Origin: Domibacillus antri
GTDB taxonomy: Bacteria > Bacillota > Bacilli > Bacillales > Domibacillaceae
DNA length: 64,000 nt
NCBI RefSeq assembly: GCF_001936625.1
Contig: NZ_MSDU01000020.1
Span: forward strand, 1 to 64,000
Reading direction: 5' to 3'
Shown: piece by piece, positions 27,245 through 37,098 of the stretch
Layout: each line of letters begins with the position of its first letter
Numbering within the stretch: the first letter of the stretch is position 1
Made by a program: the position numbers and the translations under genes
The notes under the pieces: model-generated
Seen by the model: the letters and a program-made list of their open reading frames with translations, nothing else
Told to the model about the DNA's origin: nothing
The model's database searches: none

Positions 27245-27370
27245 GCCCGATTTATCGATATTAGGGACGGATTCTGCCTCATGAAGGCCGAATTTCTCAA
27301 AAATCGGCCCAAATGATAAGGCAACCGGCCTACAATCAAAAAATACGGCCCAGAGTACAAGAAAAACGGC
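27245..27370. repeat. Degenerate 20-21 bp phased repeat
   Basis: CGGCC-like cores recur at 27305, 27326, 27346 and 27367, with weaker matches at about 27285 (GGCCGA), 27264 (GGGACGG) and 27245 (AGCCCGA). The spacing is 20 or 21 bp, two helical turns, with A/T-rich spacers. It fills the non-coding gap between fadH and ppk. No open frame or RNA family recognised. Confidence 0.6.
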
Positions 27371-27384
27371 TTTCATTCATGAAG

Positions 27385-27421
27385 AAGGGGCTGTCTCGTT
27401 GAATGGTTGAGACAGCCCCTT
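27385..27421. terminator. Terminator hairpin of ppx-ppk
   Basis: Perfect 13-bp stem AAGGGGCTGTCTC (27385-27397) with its complement (27409-27421) and an 11-nt loop. It lies 6 nt after the ppk stop on the minus strand. The same sequence recurs at 33944-33982 and in the IS end at 1187-1208. Confidence 0.7.
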
Positions 27422-27426
27422 GATGG

Positions 27427-29529
27427 TCATTCTTCGTCTTCCCGCACGCGGTAGGCATTATTCAAAGACACAAGCTGACTGTCAATAAAGATATCGCCTT
27501 TTCCGCGTGTGACGTAATGATAATTTCCTTCGTTATCCTGATACCGCGCTTTCGCATTATCGGACAGCTGTAATTGAAGAAAATTCATTAATCGGTTTTT
27601 TAAATGATTCTCCAGAATCGGGAATAAAATCTCAACCCGTTTGATCATATTCCGCGTCATCAGATCGGCTGATGATAAATAGATTTTGTGATCGCCGTTA
27701 TGATGAAAGAAATAAATTCGGCTATGTTCTAAGAAACGGCCGACAATGCTGATGACGCGGATGTTTTCACTTACACCCGGAATGCCCGGCTTCATGCAGC
27801 AAATACCGCGGATAATGCAGTCGATTTTCACGCCGGCGTTCGATGCTTCATACAATTTCATAATGAGCCGCTTATCTGTCAGGGAGTTCATTTTAGCAAT
27901 AATACGGCCGGTGCCGTGTTTTTTATGAAGTTCAATTTCTTCATCGATCAGTTTAATGAAAGCATCCTGAATATCAAAGGGTGCGACGACAAGATGATTG
28001 TATTTCGGTTTTTCCATGTAGCCGCTCAAATAATTGAAGAAATTTGTTGCATCGATGCCAAACTCTTTTTTCGAAGTAATTAAACCGTGATCTGTATATA
28101 ATTTTGCCGTTGCATCGTTGTAGTTTCCGGTACCGAGATGGACGAAACGCTCAATCTGTCCGGCTCTCTTTCGGACAACAAGTGTAATTTTACTGTGCGT
28201 TTTCAAATTATGCATGCCGTAAATCACATGGCAGCCTGCTTTTTCAAGTTCTTTTGCCCACTGCACATTATTTTCTTCATCAAAGCGGGCTTTCAATTCA
28301 ACAAGAACGGTCACTTGCTTCCCTTTTTCTGCTGCGCGCTTTAATGATTCAATAATAGGTGAATCGCCGCTGACGCGGTACAGAGTCATTTTAATTGCCA
28401 GGACAGACGGATCATCTGCCGCCTGAGAAATAAAATCGACAACCGGTTCAAAGGATTCATACGGATGATAAAAAAGAACATCCTGCTGCAGCGTTTTTTC
28501 AAACAAGTCTTCACGGGAGGATAAATCTTCCGGCAGCTGCGGAATGAACGTTTCATACGTTAAATCTTCCCGCAATAAACTTAGTTTTTTCGTGAAAGGG
28601 AATAAAAAGGTTAAGTCAATCGGTCCGTCAATTTCATATACGTCTTTATAATGAATTTCAAGTTCATCGAGCAAATAATCAAGCACATGCCGGTCAAGAT
28701 CCTGCGACTTAATTTCAAGACGGACAGCTGCACCCCATTTGCGCTTTTTCAGTTCTTTTTCAATTTCAAGAAGCAAATCACGTGCTCCTTCTTCATGAAT
28801 CTCCATATCGGCATTCCTTGTAATACGGAACATGTTCACATTTTTTACCGTGTAGCCTTGAAAAATGCGGTCAATAAAATAGTCGAGTACGTCTTCCAAA
28901 AGGACAAATGTACCGCCTTTTGCATCAGAAGGCACCTCAATGGCCCGGTCAAGCACACTTGGCACCTGCACAATCGCCACCCGCTCCATTTCCGCCTCCG
29001 GCTCATCATTTTCGAGCATGACGACTAAATTCAATGATTTGTTCAACAGCATTGGGAATGGACGATAAGCATCGATGGCCATCGGCGTTAATACAGGGAA
29101 GACTTCGTTATCAAAATATTCCTGAAGGAACGCTTTCTGTTCCTCGTTTAATACATCCGGTTTTAAAAGATGAAAGCCTTCTTCTTCAAGTGCCGGTAAA
29201 ATTTCTTCTGTCAAGACACGGTTTTGCGTATGTACAAGCTCATGCGCTTTTACGCTGATCGCTTTCAGCTGCTGCTTTGGCGTCAAGCCGGCTTTATTCT
29301 CCGGTTTATTAAAACCTGCCTTCACCAAGTCCTTTAAACCAGCCACCCGCACCATAAAAAACTCATCCAGATTTGAACTGAAAATCGCCAGAAATTTCAT
29401 GCGTTCGAGAAGCGGATTGTTCAAATCTGATGATTCCTGTAAAACACGTTGATTAAAATTTAGCCAGCTAAGCTCACGATTATTATAATATTGCGGATTC
29501 GCTAAATCGGCGGCTGTTTGTCCATTCAT
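27427..29529 (-). CDS. ppk: Polyphosphate kinase PPK1
   Basis: This 700-residue enzyme polymerises the gamma-phosphate of ATP into inorganic polyphosphate. The domain order is N-terminal (YYNRELSWLNFNQRVL), head, then two PLD-like catalytic domains. The autophosphorylated His is in the segment LKTHSKITLVVRK. ATP-site segments include HLGTGNYND and RGICCMKPG. It lies downstream of ppx (18-nt gap). Neighbouring synthesis and degradation enzymes suggest one unit with opposite activities. Normal length. Confidence 0.96.
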   Translation of the reverse strand: MNGQTAADLANPQYYNNRELSWLNFNQRVLQESSDLNNPLLERMKFLAIFSSNLDEFFMVRVAGLKDLVKAGFNKPENKAGLTPKQQLKAISVKAHELVHTQNRVLTEEILPALEEEGFHLLKPDVLNEEQKAFLQEYFDNEVFPVLTPMAIDAYRPFPMLLNKSLNLVVMLENDEPEAEMERVAIVQVPSVLDRAIEVPSDAKGGTFVLLEDVLDYFIDRIFQGYTVKNVNMFRITRNADMEIHEEGARDLLLEIEKELKKRKWGAAVRLEIKSQDLDRHVLDYLLDELEIHYKDVYEIDGPIDLTFLFPFTKKLSLLREDLTYETFIPQLPEDLSSREDLFEKTLQQDVLFYHPYESFEPVVDFISQAADDPSVLAIKMTLYRVSGDSPIIESLKRAAEKGKQVTVLVELKARFDEENNVQWAKELEKAGCHVIYGMHNLKTHSKITLVVRKRAGQIERFVHLGTGNYNDATAKLYTDHGLITSKKEFGIDATNFFNYLSGYMEKPKYNHLVVAPFDIQDAFIKLIDEEIELHKKHGTGRIIAKMNSLTDKRLIMKLYEASNAGVKIDCIIRGICCMKPGIPGVSENIRVISIVGRFLEHSRIYFFHHNGDHKIYLSSADLMTRNMIKRVEILFPILENHLKNRLMNFLQLQLSDNAKARYQDNEGNYHYVTRGKGDIFIDSQLVSLNNAYRVREDEE

Positions 29530-29547
29530 CGGAATCCCCCATTTCCA

Positions 29548-31080
29548 TTATTTCATCATTTGTTCGAAATGCAGTTCAATTTTGGTTTGTAAGGCTTTTT
29601 CAAGATGTCTTTTTTGCTTTTCGCTTTGATACCGCTCGGCTAATTCATTTCCTTCACAGTAAACCGTTATAAGAAGAGCGTTGTTTCTCTTTTTCACATC
29701 CAGATTCTGCACAACGCTGCGCTTCGAACTGTTTAAGCTGAAGCAAAGCTTGAGCATGGCGCCATATTCACGCATTTTCTGAATCTCTTCTTTGGAAAAC
29801 CAGCCGTTAAACTCTTCGATATACTGCTTTAACGTCGAGTTATTCGTAAAAGACGCCGTTAACGAAAGATATGCTTTTTCACGGTGCGTAAATCCGTCAA
29901 ACAATGAATTAATTAATAAATAAAACGTATGCCGGCTTTTTGAACTCGATGAAATGTATTCACCCAGATAAAAAAGGACCGCTGCCTGCTCAATCATGAA
30001 CCGTTCCTTCTTTGACACATTCAGTACGCCCTCTTGTTCAAAGCCTTTCAGCATCTTTTCGGTCAGTTCCATCATTTGATGATGGTGCTCCGGATCGTGT
30101 CCATATACTTTCAAAAGACGTTTTATCCCGTTTCGCTTTACATCCAATGCTGTTTCCCAGCGACCCCCTTTTATGCGTTCAAGCATAATCCCGTCGCGCA
30201 GTCCGCGTGAGCTGACGAGCAGACCGGCAGCTTTTGTATAAACAGCCAGTTGATAAAAGACTTCAATTGCCGGCAAAATTAAGTCTGCCCGCTCATTCGA
30301 AAGGCCATCTACTTTTTCAAACTCGGCATATGATAACATCGATAATTCCTTATGAAGGCTGTCAAGCGCATCGAACGTTAATTCATAGCCATGGACACCG
30401 AGAGGCGGGTAATTTTCTTTTAACTGCTGCACACTTGCCAGGTTCCGCGCACTGCCTCCAATTGCTGCAATAACACCATCCGGCGCATTGGACAGCCACG
30501 AAAATTTGGCAAATTCACTTTGAATGTATTCGGCCATTTTCTTCTGTTCTTTCGGTTTCATCCTGTCTTCTTCAATAAACTGCTCTTTCAGTGAAACGAC
30601 TCCGAATGGAAAACTATGTGAATATTTCAATTTTCTGTTTTCGAACAATGTAATTTCCGTACTGCCGCCGCCAATATCTATCGTTAATCCATTATCAGCC
30701 GGCATCGTTTTCAGCACGGCGGATAATCCGTAGTATGCTTCTTCTGCACCTGATAAGAGACGGATTTGAAATCCGGTTTCTTTCTTTACCTTTTGAATAA
30801 TTTCATTGCTGTTCTTTGCCTGGCGGATGGCAGCCGTCGCCGTACATTCCACCTCTGTCACATCATAATAGTCAAGCACTTCACGAAAGTTCTTTAATGC
30901 TTCCAACAACAGCTGTACCCCTTCATCGCTCATTTTGCTGTCTTCATCCAGAAAACGGCGCAGTCTGAGCGGCGCTTTGACGTTTCTAAATTCTTCAATT
31001 CCCGTTCCCTGTTCTTTGTATAAAACAAGGCGGACTGTATTTGACCCGATATCAATTATGGCTGTCCTGCTGTGCTCCAT
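29548..31080 (-). CDS. ppx: Exopolyphosphatase (Ppx/GppA)
   Basis: This 510-residue member of the actin-like ASKHA superfamily has the P-loop-like IDIGSNTVRLV near the N-terminus, ECTATAAIRQAKN, GLTIDIGGGSTEI and the C-terminal HD-like half. It removes terminal phosphate from polyphosphate; some members act on pppGpp. The ATG at 31080 with AGGAAAG upstream gives the conserved start MEHSRTAIIDIG. A 96-codon upstream extension of the frame is not credible: it overlaps the divergent ykyB promoter. It is the first gene of ppx-ppk. Confidence 0.93.
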   Translation of the reverse strand: MEHSRTAIIDIGSNTVRLVLYKEQGTGIEEFRNVKAPLRLRRFLDEDSKMSDEGVQLLLEALKNFREVLDYYDVTEVECTATAAIRQAKNSNEIIQKVKKETGFQIRLLSGAEEAYYGLSAVLKTMPADNGLTIDIGGGSTEITLFENRKLKYSHSFPFGVVSLKEQFIEEDRMKPKEQKKMAEYIQSEFAKFSWLSNAPDGVIAAIGGSARNLASVQQLKENYPPLGVHGYELTFDALDSLHKELSMLSYAEFEKVDGLSNERADLILPAIEVFYQLAVYTKAAGLLVSSRGLRDGIMLERIKGGRWETALDVKRNGIKRLLKVYGHDPEHHHQMMELTEKMLKGFEQEGVLNVSKKERFMIEQAAVLFYLGEYISSSSKSRHTFYLLINSLFDGFTHREKAYLSLTASFTNNSTLKQYIEEFNGWFSKEEIQKMREYGAMLKLCFSLNSSKRSVVQNLDVKKRNNALLITVYCEGNELAERYQSEKQKRHLEKALQTKIELHFEQMMK

Positions 31081-31210
31081 CGGCTTTCCTGCTTTCTTTT
31101 TATATTCATGTTTTCCTTTTAAATATACCATGCAACCCGTTGTGAATGCTTTCAAATTGGATGCAAACAGTATATAATAAGAAAAAATGAGTGCGAAAGG
31201 AGTCACAATT

Positions 31211-31675
31211 GTGAGTAAACTATCCGAACCTTTCACCGAACCTTCATCTGACGACATCCTCGCCAAAGCGATCTTTACGGTTAACCGCCATGCAAAGACG
31301 GCCACAAATCCGAAGTATTTATATGCATTGAAAAAGAAAGCCCTCTTAAAAATGATTAAAGAAGGCAAAGCGGAGAAAAAAGGCCTTCACTTTTCCAGAA
31401 ACCCAAAAAACAGCCGGCAGCAGTCAGACGTTCTTGTCTCTTGTGGTCAATACACGTTTCATATGCCGCCGTGCAAAGAAGACTTCAACCAGCTTCCTCA
31501 TCTTGGACGCCTCAATGAACAAATCCGCAATCCGCGCTGTTCGATGAGTTTGTCAAAAGCAAAAGAGCTGTTAGAAACGTATACCGGTATGACGGAGGAT
31601 CGGTCAAAACCAAGCCCGCCCGCCCGCAAAAAGTATACAAAACCTGTTTTTAAACCGCTCGGGCAATCCTATTAG
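31211..31675 (+). CDS. ykyB: YkyB family protein
   Basis: This 154-residue protein starts at GTG 31211 after AAAGGAG and carries the YkyB family core DILAKAIFTVNRHAKTATNP and SCGQYTFHMPPCKEDF. It is basic, with a Lys/Pro-rich tail. The length equals B. subtilis YkyB. It is divergent from ppx and convergent with cheV; in B. subtilis ykyB also neighbours cheV. No function is established. Confidence 0.9.
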   Translation: MSKLSEPFTEPSSDDILAKAIFTVNRHAKTATNPKYLYALKKKALLKMIKEGKAEKKGLHFSRNPKNSRQQSDVLVSCGQYTFHMPPCKEDFNQLPHLGRLNEQIRNPRCSMSLSKAKELLETYTGMTEDRSKPSPPARKKYTKPVFKPLGQSY

Positions 31676-31679
31676 AATG

Positions 31680-31714
31680 AAAAAGGACGCAGCCGCCCGG
31701 CAAGCGTCCTTTTT
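31680..31714. terminator. Bidirectional terminator between ykyB and cheV
   Basis: Stem AAAAAGGACGC (31680-31690) with GCGTCCTTTTT (31704-31714). Confidence 0.88.
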
Positions 31715-31719
31715 CTTTT

Positions 31720-32622
31720 TTAAAGTGCAAGTTCGTCAATATACTCGACAAGCCGCGCAATTTCAGGTTTGCTTACTTGCGCATCGGCGCCGACCCCTGT
31801 TCCTTTATGGCGAAGCTCATCCGTAATCAGCGACGAGAAAATAATAACCGGCATCTTTTTCAATTGCGGATGCTCCTTAATGCGTTTCGTTAAGTGATGG
31901 CCGTCCATTTTAGGCATTTCGATGTCTGTCACGACGAGCTGTACTTTCTCAAACGTATTTTCCTGTTCGAGTGTTGATTCAAGAAAGTCATAGGCATGCT
32001 GGCCGTTTTCAAAAAATTCAACCCGCTCGTAGCCCGCTTCATTCAGCGTATCATGAATCAGTTTGCGGAGAAGAGGAGAATCTTCCGCCACGATAATTTG
32101 CTTTTCAGAGCGTTCCCGTTTCCCAAGGCTGCGAATTTGATCGACGTGGATACCGGAATGCGGGTTAATATCGACGACAATTTTTTCAAAGTCAATTAAT
32201 AAAATCATCGTGCCGTTAATTTTAATGACACCGATAATCTGATTGTTTCCGCCCTGGTACATTTCGGACGGTTTTTCAATGTCGTTCCATGAGATGCGAT
32301 GAATACGGGTTACATTTTGAACGTGGAACACCACTTTTTGCTGGTTAAATTCCGTCACGATATACTTATCTGACGATTGGTTTTCCGATGGAGGCATGCC
32401 GAGTACTTTTGCCATATCGATCACTGGAAGCACTTCACCACGGAGCTGAATGATCCCTTCGATATGATCATGTGCATGAGGAATAAATGTGATCGGCATC
32501 GGCTGAATAATTTCTTTTACTTTCATGACATTGATACCATATTTATTGTTCTGCACTTCAAATTCGACAATTTCCAGTTCATTTGTGCCAGACTCAAGTA
32601 GAATTCCGTAATCGTTTGTCAT
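31720..32622 (-). CDS. cheV: Chemotaxis coupling protein CheV
   Basis: This 300-residue protein has an N-terminal CheW-like domain (residues about 10-155, including GIIQLRGEVLPVIDM) and a C-terminal receiver domain (about 172-300). The receiver has the phospho-Asp in LVVTDIEMPKMDG, an acidic pocket (VAEDS) and a Lys in VSKPE. It couples methyl-accepting receptors to CheA and takes part in adaptation. Monocistronic. No flagellar or other chemotaxis gene is in the window. I did not find a clear sigma-D promoter. Confidence 0.95.
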   Translation of the reverse strand: MTNDYGILLESGTNELEIVEFEVQNNKYGINVMKVKEIIQPMPITFIPHAHDHIEGIIQLRGEVLPVIDMAKVLGMPPSENQSSDKYIVTEFNQQKVVFHVQNVTRIHRISWNDIEKPSEMYQGGNNQIIGVIKINGTMILLIDFEKIVVDINPHSGIHVDQIRSLGKRERSEKQIIVAEDSPLLRKLIHDTLNEAGYERVEFFENGQHAYDFLESTLEQENTFEKVQLVVTDIEMPKMDGHHLTKRIKEHPQLKKMPVIIFSSLITDELRHKGTGVGADAQVSKPEIARLVEYIDELAL

Positions 32623-32767
32623 AAGCCATTAGTCCCCTTGTGTTTTTATTTTACTATATCATGAAATAAAAGAACGTGGAGGAAAGAAAAGTTTAGATTT
32701 CTTTAATATTCGTAAAGATTCTTTTACATTATAATAACAGTTAGAATGAATAAAGGTGGTATACATA

Positions 32768-33925
32768 ATGGAACATCGATTAAACGAACGCGTCAAAGAG
32801 ATTGAAATCTCCGGTATCCGTAAATTTTTTAACCTTGTCGGCACGACGGAAAATATGATCTCTTTAACCATTGGACAGCCGGACTTTCACACACCGGAGC
32901 ATGTTAAGGCAGCGGGAATAGAAGCCATTCAGCAAAATGCGACTGTGTACACACCAAATGCCGGCCTTCCGGAATTAAAGAAGGCGGCGGCCGCATTTTA
33001 TGAAAAGAAATATCGTGTATCGTATAAAGCAGCATCAGAAGTCATCGTTACAGTTGGAGCGAGCCAGGCTATTGATATTGCGCTGCGGACCATTTTACAG
33101 CCAGGTGATGAAGTCGTTGTACCTGGACCGGTTTATCCCGGATATGAACCCATCATTCATTTATGTGAAGCAAAAACGGTGATGGTTAATACCACTGAAA
33201 ATGACTTTCGCATGACGGCTGATTTAATTGAACAAGCGCTGTCAGAACGGACGAAAGTCATCATCTTGCCGTATCCCTCCAATCCAACCGGTGTCAGCTT
33301 AACCGATTCTGAACTCATGGATATTGCAAAACTGGCGAAAAAACATGAATTATTTATTTTGGCAGATGAAATTTACAGTGAAATTGTATACGAACGCCCT
33401 CACATATCGATTGCGTCTTTCCTTCCGGAGCAGACGATCGTTATTAATGGGCTGTCAAAGTCACATGCGATGACCGGATGGAGGATCGGTCTCCTATTTG
33501 CGCCGGAAAACATTGCCCGTCATATGTTAAAAGTTCACCAGTATAATGTTTCGTGCGCATCATCCATTTCTCAAAAAGCTGCGATTGCAGCCCTTACAGC
33601 AGGTGTGGATGATGCTCTTCCAATGCGTGGCGAATACAAAATCCGCCGCGACTTCACATATGAAAAGCTGCAGTCGCTTGGACTCAAAACAGTGAAGCCG
33701 GATGGGGCGTTTTATTTCTTTGTAAAATTGCCCGAAATCTATAAAGGCACTTCATTTGATTTTTGTGTAACGCTAGCGAAAGAATATAAAGTGGCCGTTG
33801 TGCCGGGAAGCGCCTTTTCTTCGTCCGGTGAAGGATGGTTCCGGATGTCCTACGCATGCAGTATGGAAGAAATACGCGAGGGACTGGAAAGAATTGAACA
33901 GTACCTTCTCTATTTGCAAAAATAA
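32768..33925 (+). CDS. patA: N-acetyl-LL-diaminopimelate aminotransferase
   Basis: This 385-residue class I PLP aminotransferase has the Lys-bearing motif LSKSHAMTGWRIG, the PLP contacts YPSNPTGVSL and ADEIYSEI, and the carboxylate-binding Arg near the C-terminus (WFRMSYACS). Sequence and position (next to cheV) fit PatA, which acts between DapH and YkuR in lysine/DAP synthesis. The start at 32768 has AAAGGTGG 8 nt upstream; the GTG at 32756 lies inside the RBS. A hairpin terminator follows. Confidence 0.9.
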   Translation: MEHRLNERVKEIEISGIRKFFNLVGTTENMISLTIGQPDFHTPEHVKAAGIEAIQQNATVYTPNAGLPELKKAAAAFYEKKYRVSYKAASEVIVTVGASQAIDIALRTILQPGDEVVVPGPVYPGYEPIIHLCEAKTVMVNTTENDFRMTADLIEQALSERTKVIILPYPSNPTGVSLTDSELMDIAKLAKKHELFILADEIYSEIVYERPHISIASFLPEQTIVINGLSKSHAMTGWRIGLLFAPENIARHMLKVHQYNVSCASSISQKAAIAALTAGVDDALPMRGEYKIRRDFTYEKLQSLGLKTVKPDGAFYFFVKLPEIYKGTSFDFCVTLAKEYKVAVVPGSAFSSSGEGWFRMSYACSMEEIREGLERIEQYLLYLQK

Positions 33926-33943
33926 CATAGAATAGAAATGAAG

Positions 33944-33985
33944 AAAGGGCTGTCTCATTGAACGTTTGAGACAGCCCCTTTCCTT
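33944..33985. terminator. Bidirectional terminator between patA and ykwC
   Basis: AAAGGG(G)CTGTCTCA stem (33944-33957 with 33967-33981, one bulged base) followed by a T-run on the plus strand. It is nearly the same sequence as the ppk terminator. Confidence 0.8.
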
Positions 33986-33988
33986 TTT

Positions 33989-34858
33989 TTACTTCGTATA
34001 CTGTTTGATCAATGCCTGCGTTCCGCTTTCCGCTTCCCCTGCCGCCGCCAGTTCTTCATACATTTCTTTTGCCAAAGATAATCCCGGCAATTTCAAGTCC
34101 ATCCGATCAGCTTCCTCAAGCGCAATTTTCATATCTTTAATAAAATGCTTAATAAAAAAGCCCGGTTCAAAATCTCCTTTCATCATACGCGGTGCCAAAT
34201 TAGTCAATGCATAACTGCCCGCGGCACCTAAAGAGATGCTTTTCAATACCGTTTCCAGATCAAGTCCGGCCTTTTTCGCATATGTAATCGCTTCGCAAAC
34301 ACCAATCATGGTGGAGGCAATGGCTATTTGATTCGACATTTTTGTATGCTGGCCTGCACCCGCGCTGCCTTGATATACTATATTTTCACCGAATGTGTCA
34401 AACAAAGGTTTCATCTTGTTAAAAACCATTTCGTCTCCGCCAACCATGATGGACAACTTCCCTGATTTTGCGAATACGTCGCCCCCGGAAACAGGAGCAT
34501 CCAGTACATCAATTTCTATTTCTTTTCCTTTTACGTAAAGCTCTTTCGCAAGACTGGGCTTCGATGTTGTCATATCTATGAATATCTGGCCCGCGTGACC
34601 CCCTTCAAACAGGCCGTTTTCCCCTTTATACACTTGCTCAACATCTTTCGGCTCACCGATGATTGTAAAGACCACATCTGTTTTTGACGCTAAGTCCGCC
34701 GGCGTATCGCACCACGCTGCACCTTTTTCAAGCAAATCAGCCGCTTTCGATTTCGTACGCGTATAAACGTACAATGGATATCCCGCTTTTCGCAAATGTA
34801 AGGCCATGTGCTTCCCCATCACGCCTGTACCGATAAATCCAACCTTTTCTTTCCCCAT
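33989..34858 (-). CDS. ykwC: Beta-hydroxyacid dehydrogenase YkwC-like
   Basis: This 289-residue NAD(P)-dependent dehydrogenase of the 3-hydroxyisobutyrate family has a Rossmann motif GFIGTGVMGKHMALHL at residues 7-22, substrate-site DAPVSGGDVFAKSGKL and catalytic Lys in GAGQHTKMSNQIA. B. subtilis YkwC is its likely ortholog and also lies near patA. The natural substrate is not known. Monocistronic and convergent with patA. Confidence 0.88.
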   Translation of the reverse strand: MGKEKVGFIGTGVMGKHMALHLRKAGYPLYVYTRTKSKAADLLEKGAAWCDTPADLASKTDVVFTIIGEPKDVEQVYKGENGLFEGGHAGQIFIDMTTSKPSLAKELYVKGKEIEIDVLDAPVSGGDVFAKSGKLSIMVGGDEMVFNKMKPLFDTFGENIVYQGSAGAGQHTKMSNQIAIASTMIGVCEAITYAKKAGLDLETVLKSISLGAAGSYALTNLAPRMMKGDFEPGFFIKHFIKDMKIALEEADRMDLKLPGLSLAKEMYEELAAAGEAESGTQALIKQYTK

Positions 34859-34917
34859 TTAAACACCCCCAATTATGTATTCTTTTCCATTATCACATAG
34901 ATCCGGATATTTCTGCA

Positions 34918-34948
34918 CAAAAAAAGTCCGGGCAGCATCCGCCCGGAC
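34918..34948 (-). terminator. Terminator of ptsHI
   Basis: Stem GTCCGGGC / GCCCGGAC (34926-34948) with a U-run on the minus strand, about 85 nt past the ptsI stop. No gene between. Confidence 0.85.
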
Positions 34949-35032
34949 AAAAGTGAGAGAAATGGAGAATGAAAAACCGGTTACGCTAGTATTATTCCCC
35001 TTTCTTCTTTTTTTACACTAATTTTTGAAAAA

Positions 35033-36751
35033 TTATTTTTGGCCGATTGACTGTACAAGTTCAACGACTTCTTCAGCTGTCGACATCGTCACTGCTTTAG
35101 CCGCAAGTGCTTCCATGTCTTCTTTCGACAAGTTTTTCAACTGCGCGCGCGCTTTTAAAATAGACGTCGCACTCATCGAGAACTCATCAAGACCTAAGCC
35201 AAGAAGAAGTGGAATCGCTGTTTCATCGCCGGCCATTTCGCCGCACATCCCCGCCCATTTACCTTCTTTGTGCGCTGCTTCAATCACCATTTTCACAAGG
35301 CGCAGAATGGATGGGTTATATGGCTGATACAAGTAAGATACGCGTTCATTCATACGGTCAGCCGCCATTGTATACTGAATCAGGTCATTTGTACCGATGG
35401 AGAAGAAATCCACTTCCTTCGCAAAAAGATCCGCGATAACGGCAGTTGATGGAATTTCCACCATGATACCGAGTTCAATTTTTTCCGCTACAGCAGTGCC
35501 TTCGGATTCAAGTTTTGCCCGCTCTTCAAGAAGAATTGCTTTTGCTTCCCGGAATTCGTTCACTGTTGCAATCATCGGGAACATAACTTTTAAGTTTCCG
35601 TATACACTTGCACGAAGCAATGCGCGAAGCTGTGTACGGAAAATATCCTGTTCTTCCAGGCAGAGACGAATTGCCCGGAAGCCGAGGAATGGATTCATTT
35701 CGTGCGGCAGATTCAAGTACGGAAGCTCTTTGTCGCCGCCAATATCAAGTGTACGCACAACAACCGGCTTGCCTTCCATTCCTTCAAGAACCGCTTTGTA
35801 TGACTCAAACTGCTCTTCTTCTGTCGGCAGGTTGTCGCGGCCCATGTATAAAAATTCTGTGCGGTACAGGCCAACACCTTCCCCGCCGTTCGATTTAACG
35901 CCGGCAAGATCATCAGGTGTCCCAATGTTTGCTGCAAGCTCCACATGATGGCCGTCAGCTGTCACCGTTTGTTCGTTGACCAGCTTTGCCCACTCCGCTT
36001 TTTGTTTAGCAAAGGCTTCGCTGCGTTTTTTATATTCAGCAGCCACCTCTTCTGTCGGGTTAATGTGCACTTCGCCTTCCAAACCGTCAATGATAATTAA
36101 ATCACCGTTTTGAATATCAGCTGTGGCATTTTTTGTTCCGACCACTGCCGGAATCTCCAGTGAACGGGCCATAATCGCTGAATGAGACGTACGTCCGCCA
36201 ATATCTGTCGTGAACCCTTTTACAAATTCACGGTTTAATTGCGCTGTCATAGAAGGGGTTAAGTCTTCTGCCACAACCACAACTTCTTCCGCAATAAGGG
36301 CAGGAGCCGGTAGATCGACACCCAGAAGGGCGGCAAGTACACGTTTCGTTACATCTTTAATATCGGCCGCACGTTCTTTCATGTATTCATTGTCCATCGC
36401 TTCAAACATACCGATAAACATATTGGCTGTTTCCTGTAAAGCATATTCCGCATTCACAGAGTCCGACTTAATTTTATCCTCAATTGGCCCCGTCAATTCG
36501 GGATCGTTCAACACAAGCAAATGCGCTTCAAAAATAGCCGCTTTGTCATCTCCGAGGTCACGCCGTGCTTTCTCTTTAATGACTTCAAGCTCTGATTCCG
36601 ATTTTTTCATTGCAGCGCGGAAACGCTCTACTTCAGCTGCTGTATCCAATTCAGTCCGTTTTTCGACTGTAAGATCCGGCTCCATTAAGCGGTATGCTTT
36701 CGCAAAGGCAATTCCGTCAGATGCGCCGATTCCTTTTAAAATTCCAGTCAT
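35033..36751 (-). CDS. ptsI: PTS enzyme I
   Basis: This 572-residue phosphoenolpyruvate:protein phosphotransferase has the active-site His in [15 protein letters not shown], the PEP-binding motif [15 protein letters not shown] and the C-terminal [18 protein letters not shown] with catalytic MCGEMAGD. It transfers phosphate from PEP to HPr. The start codon shares one base with the ptsH stop (ATGA), so translation is coupled. There is no ptsG here, unlike B. subtilis. Confidence 0.97.
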   Translation of the reverse strand: MTGILKGIGASDGIAFAKAYRLMEPDLTVEKRTELDTAAEVERFRAAMKKSESELEVIKEKARRDLGDDKAAIFEAHLLVLNDPELTGPIEDKIKSDSVNAEYALQETANMFIGMFEAMDNEYMKERAADIKDVTKRVLAALLGVDLPAPALIAEEVVVVAEDLTPSMTAQLNREFVKGFTTDIGGRTSHSAIMARSLEIPAVVGTKNATADIQNGDLIIIDGLEGEVHINPTEEVAAEYKKRSEAFAKQKAEWAKLVNEQTVTADGHHVELAANIGTPDDLAGVKSNGGEGVGLYRTEFLYMGRDNLPTEEEQFESYKAVLEGMEGKPVVVRTLDIGGDKELPYLNLPHEMNPFLGFRAIRLCLEEQDIFRTQLRALLRASVYGNLKVMFPMIATVNEFREAKAILLEERAKLESEGTAVAEKIELGIMVEIPSTAVIADLFAKEVDFFSIGTNDLIQYTMAADRMNERVSYLYQPYNPSILRLVKMVIEAAHKEGKWAGMCGEMAGDETAIPLLLGLGLDEFSMSATSILKARAQLKNLSKEDMEALAAKAVTMSTAEEVVELVQSIGQK

Positions 36752-37017
36752 CAGCCTGCCAGTCCTTCCGTTTTTAATAAAGAAGTAATGGCCTCAAGCG
36801 CAGCTGTTTCATCACTTCCGTCTGCAGAAATGGCGATTTCCGCACCTTTGCCGATTCCGAGGGACATAACACCCATAATGGATTTCATGTTCACTGTTTT
36901 CCCATTAAATTCTAAGTTAATATCACTTGAAAATTTGCTTGCTGTTTGTACAAGAAGTGTTGCAGGACGTGCATGAATACCTGTATCTGCTGTAACAGTA
37001 AATGTTTTTTTAGACAT
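36751..37017 (-). CDS. ptsH: HPr phosphocarrier protein
   Basis: This 88-residue protein has phospho-acceptor His15 in TGIHARPAT and regulatory Ser46 in [10 protein letters not shown], the site used by HPr kinase to turn HPr into the CcpA corepressor. It is the first gene of ptsHI. It serves TreP (24849-26258), and its Ser-P form would act at the cre-like sites noted here. The start has GGAGAG upstream. Confidence 0.97.
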   Translation of the reverse strand: MSKKTFTVTADTGIHARPATLLVQTASKFSSDINLEFNGKTVNMKSIMGVMSLGIGKGAEIAISADGSDETAALEAITSLLKTEGLAG

Positions 37018-37051
37018 AAATAAGTCTCTCCTTCATCATTATTCTTCATAG

Positions 37052-37080
37052 AGAATAGCATTAATTTTATTTCCACTCAA
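37052..37080 (-). promoter_or_regulatory. ptsH promoter
   Basis: Minus strand TTGAGT (37075-37080), 17-nt spacer, TATTCT (37052-37057). Confidence 0.6.
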
Positions 37081-37098
37081 TTATCGAGCTTTCTCTCA

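Noticed and set aside
31081-31368. N-terminal extension of ppx
   Set aside because: It overlaps the divergent ykyB promoter, has no RBS, and the family start MEHSRTAIIDIG is at 31080.
32623-32767. Sigma-D promoter for cheV
   Set aside because: B. subtilis cheV is sigma-D dependent, but I could not find TAAA-N15-GCCGATAT or a close form here.
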